Below, piece by piece: positions 7,246-15,774 of a DNA stretch of 64,000 bases. Position 1 is the first letter of the stretch, and each line of letters starts with the position of its first letter. The stretch lies in the NCBI GenBank assembly GCA_964415795.1, contig CAYQBN010000002.1, forward strand, positions 124,001 through 188,000, in the 5' to 3' direction. The position numbers were made by a program, and so were the translations under genes. The notes under the pieces were generated by a model that had not been told where the DNA came from, made no database searches, and saw only the letters and a program-made list of their open reading frames with translations. The DNA comes from CALITV01 sp964415795. GTDB taxonomy: Bacteria; UBP6; UBA1177; JAKLFG01.

Positions 7246-8525
7246 CAACCTCGCGCCGCTTTTTGTAACTTGTCGAAATCGAGTTTCTTTCCCAAGGAAC
7301 TTCCCTGTAGCGTCGCCATGAACGCCTCCAGTGGAATGACGGCACTTCGTCCGAGGAGCATAGCGACCGCCACGAACACCGCACTGCGACCGCCAAGCGG
7401 ACCACGAAAGTCGTGCTTGGCGACGGATGCCCCGGTCATGGGAGAATCGAGAGAGGCGTCGATATAGAGAACACCCTTCCTCATCTTTTCAACGAGTCCA
7501 CGCACCTTGCCGAGACCGTCTCCCGAGGTGACGAGCACCGCATCGGGCTCACTGATGCCGGTGAAGTGTATCGGCTCCGATGAAAGAATGATCTCCGCCA
7601 TCGAGAAGCCGACACCGACGGTGACCGGGTAGCTCCCCTTCTTCGTGGCATGGAGCCCGCAAGCCATTGCCGCTTGTGCCAGATATTCGGCCGCCGATTG
7701 TACTCCTTCGCCGGCGGAACCGGAAAGAATGACCGTGTAGCGCCCTTTCAGGGGCGAAGAATAGCGTGCCGGAATCGGCTTTTCGCCATCCAGCAAACTG
7801 GGCCGCCCTTCGTGTCGTTCCGCGCGGAATGGCGGACGCGGCTCGGCCGCCTGCCACCGTCCTATCTCGATGCCCGCCTCTTTGGCAATATCATCAAGTT
7901 TTCGGTTCGGGTTGAATTTCACGCCGTAACTGGGGCATAGTTCCACCGCCTCGACGAATGAGAATCCTTCGACTTGGAGAGCATCGGCGAGTTCCACCGA
8001 GAAGTCGCCGAGTGCAATGAGTCGCCGCACCGACGGCGCCCCTGTCGCATGAAGCACCCGACACAGATCGTAGCCCGCCTGCGGTTTTCCTGCCGGCATG
8101 ATCGGCGTCTTGAACCCGCGCGGGGTGAGACCCGATGGTTGGCCGCCGGTCATTCCATAGAGCATGTTGTTATGCACGATGACGGTGAGCGGAATGTTGC
8201 GTTGCGCCGCCTCCATGAGATGTTGCAAACCTATCGTCGCGCCTCCGTCACCAAGGAGGGCAACGACCTTCTTCTTGGGGTTATCGAGCGCCATGGCAAT
8301 GCCGGCGGCGAGCGCCACCGAACGACCATGAAGACCATGGACGGTGTGGGTCGTGAACTGTTTGTCTATGATGCCGATACAGCCGATATCGGTAACCACG
8401 ATGACATCGAGGGGGGAAAGGTCCGGCAACGAGGAGAGCGTCTTTTCGAGGTTCTGGGAGACGATATGATGTCCGCATCCCTTACAGAAGGGAAGGTTCT
8501 CGATGGAAAGAAATCGTCCGCTCAT
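7242..8525 (-). CDS. 2-oxoacid:ferredoxin oxidoreductase, fused beta (TPP) and gamma subunits
   Basis: A 427-residue fusion. Residues 1-230 are the thiamine-diphosphate beta subunit: CKGCGHH near the start, the TPP/Mg motif GDGGATIGLQHLMEAAQRN, and NNMLYGMTGGQ. Residues about 260-427 are the gamma subunit, opening with the SGSAGEGVQSAAEYLAQAA nucleotide-type loop. With the alpha subunit it would oxidise a 2-oxoacid plus CoA to acyl-CoA, CO2 and reduced ferredoxin. No ferredoxin-like delta domain is present in either gene. The ATG overlaps the alpha stop (ATGA). Linkage to ptb and buk suggests branched-chain or other non-pyruvate substrates; the substrate cannot be read from sequence. Confidence 0.88.
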   Translation of the reverse strand: MSGRFLSIENLPFCKGCGHHIVSQNLEKTLSSLPDLSPLDVIVVTDIGCIGIIDKQFTTHTVHGLHGRSVALAAGIAMALDNPKKKVVALLGDGGATIGLQHLMEAAQRNIPLTVIVHNNMLYGMTGGQPSGLTPRGFKTPIMPAGKPQAGYDLCRVLHATGAPSVRRLIALGDFSVELADALQVEGFSFVEAVELCPSYGVKFNPNRKLDDIAKEAGIEIGRWQAAEPRPPFRAERHEGRPSLLDGEKPIPARYSSPLKGRYTVILSGSAGEGVQSAAEYLAQAAMACGLHATKKGSYPVTVGVGFSMAEIILSSEPIHFTGISEPDAVLVTSGDGLGKVRGLVEKMRKGVLYIDASLDSPMTGASVAKHDFRGPLGGRSAVFVAVAMLLGRSAVIPLEAFMATLQGSSLGKKLDFDKLQKAARGC

Positions 8526-9628
8526 GACCGCACCTCCGCCGCTATCTCTTCGGGTGTGATAAGCCGCCCGATCGCGTTGACACCACGCACCCCGCCGTGT
8601 CCCGCCTTCCCGAACAGGATCTCGCGATACTGTCCTTGCAGGTTCTCCTCAGCGATGACGACTTTCCGGTATCTCCCGGCTATCTCGAGGTACTTCGGCG
8701 GCACGGGGAACAGCGTCTTAGGGATGAAGAGCGATACTTTTCTCCCCTCGGCGCGAAGCATCCTAACGGCATCACGCGCTGCCGCTGCGGTGACATCGTA
8801 GGCGACGACGACCGTGTCGGCCTCGACCTCGTCCCACTCATAGAAGGTGTATCCCGCAAGGTTGTTCATCACCTTCTCGGCAAGGCGACGACTGTTTGCC
8901 ATCGCCTCAGGGGTCGTATGCTGGAGATTACCCTTTTGATCGTGCGTCGAGGCAGTGAGACGGACTTGAAATCGATCATTTCCCACTGGTAACAGCGGGG
9001 GCACACCATCGGACTCAGGAGCGTATGGTTGATAGGGCCCCGCCCCTCTGTAGAAACGGCGCTTCACTTTCTCTATCGGCGGCAGCTCGGCTGTATCAAC
9101 ATCCTGCACCGTCATGACTGTCTCCTTCGAGGCAAGCAATATTACCGGGCACCGGAGCTGATCAGCCACATGGAGCGCCTTTGCCGACAGTTCCCACGCA
9201 TCACGAGGACTCGATATGCAGAGGGTTGGAAGCGGATAGCCACCCGAATTGATGCCATTGAGAAGTAACAGATCGCCGGTCGCGCCGCCCGTGGCAGTAC
9301 CGGTCGCCGGGCCAAGCCGCTGGGCGAGCACGATCACCATCGGCAGTTCCATCATGGTCGCCATGCCGATCGACTCGACCATAAGGGCAAGTCCCGGATA
9401 ACTTGTCGCGGTCACCGGAAGTTTCCCCGCCGCCGCAAAACCGGCCATCCACTGAAGCGTCGTGATCTCGTCAGGAGCGGGAAGGACTATCGGTATCCGT
9501 TGAGAAGCATACAGATACAAGAGGTTCGCCGGCGTAATGGGATAGCCAATGAAAACATCGGCACCAGCCTGTGCGAGCGCCTCGATGATGAGGCGCGAAT
9601 TGTCGATGAAACGGCGTTCGCTGTTCAT
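8522..9628 (-). CDS. 2-oxoacid:ferredoxin oxidoreductase, alpha subunit
   Basis: A 368-residue alpha (pyrimidine-domain) subunit. It opens with the family's GNxA-like region and the GADVFIGYPITPANLLY segment, followed by MAGFAAAGKLPVTATSYPGLALM, where the catalytic TPP-contacting region lies. The C-terminal third is the transketolase-like domain (VVVAYDVTAAAARDAVRMLR, then VVIAEENLQGQ). It pairs with the adjacent fused beta/gamma gene, overlapping it by four bases, and also overlaps the upstream transporter stop by four bases. Coupled translation of three genes is likely. Confidence 0.88.
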   Translation of the reverse strand: MNSERRFIDNSRLIIEALAQAGADVFIGYPITPANLLYLYASQRIPIVLPAPDEITTLQWMAGFAAAGKLPVTATSYPGLALMVESIGMATMMELPMVIVLAQRLGPATGTATGGATGDLLLLNGINSGGYPLPTLCISSPRDAWELSAKALHVADQLRCPVILLASKETVMTVQDVDTAELPPIEKVKRRFYRGAGPYQPYAPESDGVPPLLPVGNDRFQVRLTASTHDQKGNLQHTTPEAMANSRRLAEKVMNNLAGYTFYEWDEVEADTVVVAYDVTAAAARDAVRMLRAEGRKVSLFIPKTLFPVPPKYLEIAGRYRKVVIAEENLQGQYREILFGKAGHGGVRGVNAIGRLITPEEIAAEVRS

Positions 9629-10566
9629 TTCTTCACCTCTTTAACCACTGCGGAAGCCGCATGGCGGCCACCCAGCGCAAGTACCACAATACCCCCAAGG
9701 GCAATGAGCATGCCGATCGTCTTTTGAGCCGGTGGCCAATGCCCGAAAAAGAGCCAGTCCAGGAAGGTAACGAGCAGGGCGTTCGAGCCAGTAATTGCGG
9801 TCGCCGGACCACCGGGCCCCTTAGTAACCGCCGTTTTGATGCCGAACATTCCGATTGCCAAGAAAAAACCAGCAATGAGCGCGGCGGAGATCATCCCTAC
9901 CGATTCAAGTCCTGCCAGTCCCCGCCCCATGGCAAAGGTAATGAAGATTCCAATGAGCCCGACGCCTCCCGAAGAAAGCCAGAGAATGGCGGTCGCCGAA
10001 AGCGAGTTGGTACCGTGGTGACCGGCATATTTGAGCAGATAATTGGTGATGCCAAACAGAAGCATGGTGAGCAGACCATAGAAGAGACCCTTAAAAGAGG
10101 CGTTTACCCCGCTGGCAAGACCAATGGTGACCAGCCCTGCCACGATGATGAAAAATCCGATCAACTGCTGGGTCGAGAGTTTTTCCTTGAGTAACAGGTA
10201 GGCAAGAAGCGCGACAAGCATCGAGTTCGTTGCGGTGATCGCTACGATAGGACCGCGCGCCGTCGGTTCACTCGCGAGACCGAGTTTCAGGGTAAGCATG
10301 CCTGCCGAGAGCGTAATACCAGCGACGATAGAAACCCACACGAACTTCTTTGCAGGGATACCCTGATAGCCCCGGCCGGTTGCCCGAAACAATACTGCGG
10401 CAATGCCGCCGGCGACACCCATGGCAAACCACACAAGAATGGGAGCCGAGATGCTCGCGTCCACATTTCCGCCGCTCCAGTGTGCGATACATCCCAGCAA
10501 GAAGTTGGTGATCCCAAAACCAAAAAACCCGAGCAACGCATACCACATCCACGCAGGGAACAACAT
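9625..10566 (-). CDS. DMT-superfamily (EamA-type) membrane transporter
   Basis: A 313-residue integral membrane protein with about ten hydrophobic segments arranged as two similar halves, the EamA/DMT pattern (second-half markers: NALLVTFLDWLFFGHWPPAQKTIGMLIALGGIVVL). The ATG at 10566 has GGAGGAAAG just upstream. It sits inside a catabolic operon between phosphotransacylase and the oxidoreductase alpha subunit, so import of an amino acid or oxoacid substrate, or export of the acid product, is plausible. Substrate is unknown. Confidence 0.8.
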   Translation of the reverse strand: MLFPAWMWYALLGFFGFGITNFLLGCIAHWSGGNVDASISAPILVWFAMGVAGGIAAVLFRATGRGYQGIPAKKFVWVSIVAGITLSAGMLTLKLGLASEPTARGPIVAITATNSMLVALLAYLLLKEKLSTQQLIGFFIIVAGLVTIGLASGVNASFKGLFYGLLTMLLFGITNYLLKYAGHHGTNSLSATAILWLSSGGVGLIGIFITFAMGRGLAGLESVGMISAALIAGFFLAIGMFGIKTAVTKGPGGPATAITGSNALLVTFLDWLFFGHWPPAQKTIGMLIALGGIVVLALGGRHAASAVVKEVKK

Positions 10567-10594
10567 TCTTTCCTCCTTATATCACTGCCTGTCT

Positions 10595-11503
10595 TTATCC
10601 CGCGATGGCCCGCGCGATGAGGAGCGAGTTGAGCCGGTTCTGCGCGTCGTCCGAGCGCGAGTTGAGCACCGCCGGAACCGTGGCGCCGAGAACGAGCCCG
10701 CCCCATGTCGCGTTCCCATGGAACTTGTACGATTTACCGAGCGAGTTTGCCGTTTCGAGGTTCGGCGCAACGATGAGGTCGGGATCGCCGCACACGAGCG
10801 AGTTCTTTATCCCCTTCACCGCCGCCGCTTCGGCGCTGATAAGCGCGTCGTAGCCGAACGGACCTTCGATGGTGAATCCTTTTATCTGTCCGCGCTGAGC
10901 CATCACGACGAGGAGCGCCGCATCAACGGTCGCCGGCTGTTTCGGACTTACGGTCTCGACCGCCGCAAGGAGTCCGACCTTCGGATTCGTTATGCCGAGC
11001 GCCCTCCAGAGCGGCCGCGTGTTCTCGATGATAGCCTTTTTGTCTTCGAGACTCGGCGCCACGATGATGGCATTGTCACTGATACCAAGAAGTTTGTGAT
11101 ACGACGACATTTCGAAAAGGCTGATGTTCGAGAGGACCGAAGAGGCCTTGATGCCCTGCTCTTTGTCGAGTATCGCCTTAAGATAGAGTTCCGACTTGAG
11201 GGAACCCTTCACGAGGATCTTCGCTCCCCGCTCGCGTACCGCCTGAACGGCAAGCCGTCCCGCCTCGGCGTCATCTTTCGCCGCGATGATCTCGTACTTC
11301 TTGAGATCGTCTCCCGCCTCCCCGATACACCGCTTGATCGCCTCGGGGTCACCCGTAACGAAGCAGGTTCCGATGCACCCAAGGTCGTGTCCGAGTTTCA
11401 GGCTCCCGATCACCTCCGGATCAGCCGCAGCGGCTACGGAAACGGGAACCTGAGAAAGGCTTCCCGCCATCTTTTTAAGCTCTGCATAGTTCTTTATCGC
11501 CAT
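10595..11503 (-). CDS. ptb: Phosphate butyryl/acyltransferase
   Basis: A 302-residue enzyme of the phosphotransacetylase/phosphotransbutyrylase family, which converts acyl-CoA + Pi to acyl-phosphate + CoA. Diagnostic features are the length, the FTIEGPFGYDALISAEAA segment and the C-terminal VVLGATVPAVLNSRSD-type motif (here LGATVPAVLNSRSDDAQNRL). The ATG at 11503 with an upstream GGGGGA is chosen; the frame extends to 11551 but this would overlap the buk C-terminus. It lies directly between buk and the DMT transporter. Whether the acyl group is butyryl, isobutyryl or isovaleryl is not determined. Confidence 0.88.
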   Translation of the reverse strand: MAIKNYAELKKMAGSLSQVPVSVAAAADPEVIGSLKLGHDLGCIGTCFVTGDPEAIKRCIGEAGDDLKKYEIIAAKDDAEAGRLAVQAVRERGAKILVKGSLKSELYLKAILDKEQGIKASSVLSNISLFEMSSYHKLLGISDNAIIVAPSLEDKKAIIENTRPLWRALGITNPKVGLLAAVETVSPKQPATVDAALLVVMAQRGQIKGFTIEGPFGYDALISAEAAAVKGIKNSLVCGDPDLIVAPNLETANSLGKSYKFHGNATWGGLVLGATVPAVLNSRSDDAQNRLNSLLIARAIAG

Positions 11504-11517
11504 TATGTCCCCCGTTC

Positions 11518-12669
11518 TTACTTTTTCTCCTGTTCTCTTGCCTTCCGCCATTCATAGAGAGGATCTATCTTCTCCGGCGGAATGATGCATATCGGCCACC
11601 GCATGGCCGGTTCTTCACCTCGTAGGACACGCCACACGCTCTCGGCGATCGCCTCGTTCTCGTTCTCGCCGGGGAAAAGATACACCTTTCCGAGCCGGCT
11701 GCACTTGCGCACGATCTCACCGCTCAGATACTTTTCGTTGGCCACTCCCCCGGTCACGATAATGCCGTCTATATCAAAATCGAGCACCGAGGCCATCGCG
11801 CCAATCTCTTTGCATATTTGATAGATCATCGCGTCGTAGATGAACTTGGCGAAGGTATCACCGGCGTTGATGCGGCGCACCACCTCTTTGATGTCTTTCG
11901 TTCCCAAGTAGGCATAGAGTCCGCCGGCACCGTAGAGTTTCTTGTGCAGTTCCTGTTTGGTATACTTCCCCGAAAAACAGGCCTCGAGGAGCGGGATCGG
12001 GGGCACGCCGCCAGCCCGTTCCGGAGTGAACGGAGCGCCTTCCATCCGGTTATCGCTATCCACGATGCGACCATTAACAACCGGCGCGATCGAGTAGCCG
12101 CCCCCCAAGTGACAAGCCACCACCCGCATATCTTCGAACCGTTTCCCTAACTGGGCTGCCAGTTTTCGAGTTGTCGCCCTGATGTTGAGCGCATGGACGA
12201 ACGAGAACCGTGGAAAGTCGGGCGCCCCGGATATCCGTGCTATTGGGGCCATTTCGTCCACGCCGACCGGATCAACCGCGTACACCGGACAATGGTAATC
12301 TTTCTTCAGACGATGAATGAGCGGCGCCGCGAGGTTCGAAGCATGTTGATAGACCGGCGTTTTATGACTAAAGTAAGCTAATTCGTCGTTTATCTCGATA
12401 ACGCCGCTTGGTACCGGCGGCAACATTCCCCCGATTGCCCCCATCGCGCGACATTGTCGAGTAGGCAGATGTTTTTCCAGAAACTGACGGACCAACCCCT
12501 CGCGGTAATCCAACTGATCGCCTATCGTCGGAAACTGGTGAACGAGGTCATCCGGGTGACGAATGCATTCGCTTACCATCTCGGTCACCCGGTCCTCCTC
12601 GCCGCGGTATATCGAACACTTCGTAGAGGTGGACCCTGTGTTGATGACGACAATGCGTTCTTCCGCCAT
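11518..12669 (-). CDS. buk: Butyrate kinase family enzyme
   Basis: A 383-residue acetokinase-family enzyme converting acyl-phosphate + ADP to the acid + ATP. It has the N-terminal VINTGSTSTKCSIY phosphate loop, HLGGGYSIAPVVNGRIVDSDN in the middle and a C-terminal IDGIIVTGGVANEKYL. Start ATG 12669 has GGAGAA upstream and a promoter 60 bases away; the 29-residue longer version has no signal or binding site. It heads the operon buk-ptb-DMT-oxidoreductase, which fits oxidation of a 2-oxoacid to a fatty acid with one ATP gained by substrate-level phosphorylation. Confidence 0.9.
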   Translation of the reverse strand: MAEERIVVINTGSTSTKCSIYRGEEDRVTEMVSECIRHPDDLVHQFPTIGDQLDYREGLVRQFLEKHLPTRQCRAMGAIGGMLPPVPSGVIEINDELAYFSHKTPVYQHASNLAAPLIHRLKKDYHCPVYAVDPVGVDEMAPIARISGAPDFPRFSFVHALNIRATTRKLAAQLGKRFEDMRVVACHLGGGYSIAPVVNGRIVDSDNRMEGAPFTPERAGGVPPIPLLEACFSGKYTKQELHKKLYGAGGLYAYLGTKDIKEVVRRINAGDTFAKFIYDAMIYQICKEIGAMASVLDFDIDGIIVTGGVANEKYLSGEIVRKCSRLGKVYLFPGENENEAIAESVWRVLRGEEPAMRWPICIIPPEKIDPLYEWRKAREQEKK

Positions 12670-12727
12670 GTGTTGTTCTCCTCGGTCACTCGATGAAAGA
12701 TCGGACACCATGCCGCACACCGGCGCA

Positions 12728-12756
12728 AACCTAACACAAACGCTGGAGCGAGTCAA
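12728..12756 (-). promoter_or_regulatory. Promoter of the buk operon
   Basis: TTGACT (12756-12751), 17-bp spacer, TAGGTT (12733-12728) on the minus strand, immediately beyond the peptidase terminator. Confidence 0.5.
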
Positions 12757-12762
12757 TAAAGG

Positions 12763-12786
12763 AAGCGGGGACCGAAGTCCCCGCTT
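12763..12786 (-). terminator. Terminator after the metallopeptidase gene
   Basis: A perfect stem of 9-10 bp (AGCGGGGAC / GTCCCCGCT, 4-nt loop) followed on the minus strand by a T-rich run (TTCCTTTATT), 27 bases past the stop at 12813. Confidence 0.75.
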
Positions 12787-12812
12787 TAATGAACAGATAC
12801 CGATGGTTACAC

Positions 12813-15359
12813 CTAGAACACCACCGAACAGCCGCAGCCGCTGTCCTTCTTCTTGGTGGTGTCGGCGTCGGGCACAACGGTGGTATCGGTTATCTCGTCC
12901 TCGTCGCCGATGACTATCTCATCACCACTCGGTTCTTCATCGGTGACAATGACATCGTCATCAGTGGTCGGGGTGTAGTTGGCACCGGTCAGCGTGATGC
13001 CGTTCACCTGCGCGCCGCCATAACCATAGTTCACGAACGCGATGTAATACTTGGCACCCGGCTCAACATCGGTTATGTACCAGAGACCCTGCGAACCTTG
13101 CGGTTCCACATGCTGGTCATAGGTGACCGTCACAAGGATGGACTCGGCGGACTCGCTTTCGACCGCGTAGATGACCGGCTCCGCCTTGCGGACATAGAGG
13201 TGCAGGTCGGGGGTGCCGCCGCCACCGAAGGGGTTCGAGGCACTGCTCGACGACTGGATGCCTGCCGTCACTTTGAGCGCATTGTAACCGAATTCAGCCG
13301 GTATTTCATACACCATCTGGACATACGCCGGCATGATGGAAACCTGTTCTTCGCCCTCGGTCACCATGATCGCCGTACCGCCACTGAACATGCCGCCCAT
13401 GCTGCTGCCGCTCGGATCGACCGCCGCGTCGACGAAGAGGCGCTTGACGCCATCTTGGGCGTTGCGCGCTCGGATCTCGGCAAAGTAGTTGAAGTCGGTG
13501 AGGATCTTCTCCACATCGCTCTTGTGGGCGCTGTAAGCCGAGTCGTTCTCGACCTCCGAAAGGAGCGTCTCGGCCCATTCCTTGTGGGTCGCTGCCGCAT
13601 TGTCGAGCGCGTAGAGCGTCTTGAGGATGAGCGTCGTGAGCGCATCCTTCTGCGCTTGAATGGTCGTGCCGCCGATGTTCTTCTCCTGCGTGAGTTTCCA
13701 GAGCGCCCAGTTCGCGGCAAGGTGAGGCTGACCATCCCAGTGAACCTCGCCTTCCCAGTCCTCGACCACCTTGTATTCGTGCTCGGCATAGCGCATGCAC
13801 CAATAGGACTTACCACCGACCTCGTATTTATCCATCTCGACGATACCACCCTGCGAGTTCGCCCACTTCACGATGCCATCGGAGGCATATTCGCCGGTGC
13901 AGGGGTCATCGGAAATGATGAAGGCAAAGGTATCGCCGAAGCCTTCGTGAAGAGCGCCCGGCTCGCCATTCATGCCATAATCGTCGAGAAATCCGCCGGA
14001 ATCGAGGCCGGTCGTGTAAACCGTCGCATGGCCGAACTCGTGATAGACCACATCGCCGTCGAGACCGAAATCGGCGAAGGTCCCCTGACCGAAGACGAGC
14101 AAGTCGCCCGTGATGCCGATGTTCTGGAACAGAAGCGTGAGCATGGGATTGTCGGGGCTGAAGAACGCGTTGTCCATCGGCGCCAAATCATTGCTCCCCG
14201 ACATGATCGCCATGATGTCGCTCGTGTCGGGCATCAGGAAGTTGCCGATGACATTGAGCGGCGCAGTCGCCGTATTATTGAGAAGGTGCTCGAAATCGGT
14301 GCCCAGCGAACGAAGATAGTTGTATATCTTCGAGGCATGGTAGTACATCGCGATCTCGGCACACCGGTCGACCTCATCCGGTCCCGTCTTCTCGGCATCA
14401 TACTCCATGCCGCCTTCGCAGTCCTCATAGATGAAACTGCCGTTTGCCTTTTTGTTGGCAAGCTGCGTCGGCGAGCACAGGTGCGGCGTCGCATTGTAGC
14501 CGCCGAGCGAGATGGGGAATTTTTCACCCTTGTCAGGACAGTTCCATCCCTTTATCCGGCGGATGCCATCCTCGTCCTTCGTTCCGGTAAGGAAGCCTTG
14601 CGCATTGGCCGCGAGATCGGGATCATCAACCGCTGAGACATCAGGAAGGGTTACCTCCACGAGATTTGGCGTTGTGATCGGGTTCTTCTCATAGACTTTC
14701 GCAGTGTCCAGCGCAACGATCGGCTCATCGGAAAGAAGCGTGTCGGCGTCATCGAACATCACCTTGTTATGGACAAAGATCAGTTTGCCGCTCTTCGCAT
14801 GGACATAGTAGACGCGGTTGTCGGCCATGTGGAACGGGATGAGACGCACCTTGTAGGCCGGCACATAGAGACCACCGACCCGCACGATGACCTTTTCGAC
14901 CATGTTCGGCACAACGCCAGCGGGCATCTTCGGAAAATGGCGCTTCATGGCAACCTTGACCGCCGCCTCGGGAGCGATCACCTTGGAGAGGTCGAGGTCT
15001 ATCTTGCCGACCCCGTTGGTGACGCGGTAGGCCTTACCGTCCTTGATGGAAACGGTGGTATAGAGACCCTCCACGGTCCACCCCTTGTACTGGTGACCGT
15101 ACTTGAAGATGCTCGTGCCACCGCTTTTGAATGAACGGAAGGGGACAAGCGTGAGGTCCTTTCCGAGGCCGAATGCCGGGAAGAACTCCTTCACGATGAA
15201 CTTTTCGACCGCCTTCGGCTCTGCCTTGAGCGGCGCGTTGAGGCCCGTAATCATGACTGGGACATCCTTGGTGAACTTGACCTCGGCCCGCTTGAACGGA
15301 GACGCCGCCAAGAGGATCGAGCAGGACAAAACGATGACGAACAACACGGTTGTACGCAT
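12813..15359 (-). CDS. Exported gluzincin metallopeptidase (FTP/fungalysin-like) with C-terminal GCGC tail
   Basis: An 848-residue exported zinc peptidase. ATG 15359 has GGAGGGT five bases upstream. Domains: signal peptide (about 1-20); an FTP/PepSY-like propeptide (about 45-200); a catalytic domain with HEFGH at 440-444 and a second glutamate in GALHEGFGD (Glu472), the HExxH...E arrangement of gluzincins; a beta-rich C-terminal region resembling pre-peptidase C-terminal domains; an Asp/Glu/Thr linker; and the terminal GCGCSVVF. The catalytic domain is closer in style to M36/thermolysin-like enzymes than to a specific subfamily I can name. It has its own promoter and terminator. The last 28 bases equal those of the metallophosphoesterase gene at 24275. 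Confidence 0.85.
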   Translation of the reverse strand: MRTTVLFVIVLSCSILLAASPFKRAEVKFTKDVPVMITGLNAPLKAEPKAVEKFIVKEFFPAFGLGKDLTLVPFRSFKSGGTSIFKYGHQYKGWTVEGLYTTVSIKDGKAYRVTNGVGKIDLDLSKVIAPEAAVKVAMKRHFPKMPAGVVPNMVEKVIVRVGGLYVPAYKVRLIPFHMADNRVYYVHAKSGKLIFVHNKVMFDDADTLLSDEPIVALDTAKVYEKNPITTPNLVEVTLPDVSAVDDPDLAANAQGFLTGTKDEDGIRRIKGWNCPDKGEKFPISLGGYNATPHLCSPTQLANKKANGSFIYEDCEGGMEYDAEKTGPDEVDRCAEIAMYYHASKIYNYLRSLGTDFEHLLNNTATAPLNVIGNFLMPDTSDIMAIMSGSNDLAPMDNAFFSPDNPMLTLLFQNIGITGDLLVFGQGTFADFGLDGDVVYHEFGHATVYTTGLDSGGFLDDYGMNGEPGALHEGFGDTFAFIISDDPCTGEYASDGIVKWANSQGGIVEMDKYEVGGKSYWCMRYAEHEYKVVEDWEGEVHWDGQPHLAANWALWKLTQEKNIGGTTIQAQKDALTTLILKTLYALDNAAATHKEWAETLLSEVENDSAYSAHKSDVEKILTDFNYFAEIRARNAQDGVKRLFVDAAVDPSGSSMGGMFSGGTAIMVTEGEEQVSIMPAYVQMVYEIPAEFGYNALKVTAGIQSSSSASNPFGGGGTPDLHLYVRKAEPVIYAVESESAESILVTVTYDQHVEPQGSQGLWYITDVEPGAKYYIAFVNYGYGGAQVNGITLTGANYTPTTDDDVIVTDEEPSGDEIVIGDEDEITDTTVVPDADTTKKKDSGCGCSVVF

Positions 15360-15407
15360 GCTACCCTCCATAGAAAAGGTTCTCGGCTACCATACCCAAC
15401 GAAGGAG

Positions 15408-15435
15408 TCTATAACGGCACCAAAACGGATGTCAA
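15408..15435 (-). promoter_or_regulatory. Promoter of the metallopeptidase gene
   Basis: TTGACA (15435-15430), 16-bp spacer, TATAGA (15413-15408) on the minus strand, 49 bases before the start. It is divergent from the nfu-nadA-thiG promoter. Confidence 0.6.
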
Positions 15436-15459
15436 CAACTATTTTTCGCTCTTCTTGGC

Positions 15460-15487
15460 TTGACTTGTCATTCTCGGAGCGTATCGT
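15460..15487 (+). promoter_or_regulatory. Promoter of the nfu-nadA-thiG operon
   Basis: TTGACT (15460-15465), 16-bp spacer, TATCGT (15482-15487), 43 bases before the nfu start. Confidence 0.5.
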
Positions 15488-15530
15488 TCACAAGGAGACG
15501 CGCGAAGTATCTGACGAAACGGAGGAGACG

Positions 15531-15767
15531 ATGACAGAAACCAGCTGGAAGAACAAGGTTCAAGAGGTACTCGACAAGGTGCGCCCCACGCTTCAGCGCG
15601 ATGGTGGCGATGTGGAACTTCTCGAGGTGACCGACGATGGCATCGTCAAAGTGGCGCTCCGCGGCCACTGTCACGGGTGTCCCATGTCGCAGATGACGCT
15701 CAAGATGGGTATAGAGTACGAACTCAAGAAGTCGATCCCCGAAGTAAAGAAAGTCGTAAGCATCTGA
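15531..15767 (+). CDS. NifU C-terminal-like (Nfu) Fe-S scaffold protein
   Basis: A 78-residue cytoplasmic Fe-S carrier consisting of the Nfu domain alone: VRPTLQRDGGDVELLEV followed by the cluster-binding CxxC (Cys47 and Cys50 in HCHGCPMS). Nfu proteins deliver [4Fe-4S] clusters to target enzymes. The ATG at 15531 with GGAGGA upstream is preferred over a start at 15429, which would cross the promoter. It lies eight bases before nadA, whose product needs a [4Fe-4S] cluster, so it probably helps mature NadA. Confidence 0.9.
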   Translation: MTETSWKNKVQEVLDKVRPTLQRDGGDVELLEVTDDGIVKVALRGHCHGCPMSQMTLKMGIEYELKKSIPEVKKVVSI

Positions 15768-15774
15768 ATACCTT

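Noticed and set aside
5392..7467. A 691-codon open frame on the plus strand
   Set aside because: Antisense to ppdK and rich in Arg/His/Glu with no recognisable domain; a mirror of the GC-rich codon pattern.
12813..12840. CaaX prenylation box for the tail
   Set aside because: Four residues follow the last Cys, where CaaX needs three, and protein prenylation is not usual in bacteria.
12789..14636. Long plus-strand open frame of 615 codons
   Set aside because: Antisense to the metallopeptidase, with no start-site signal or domain.
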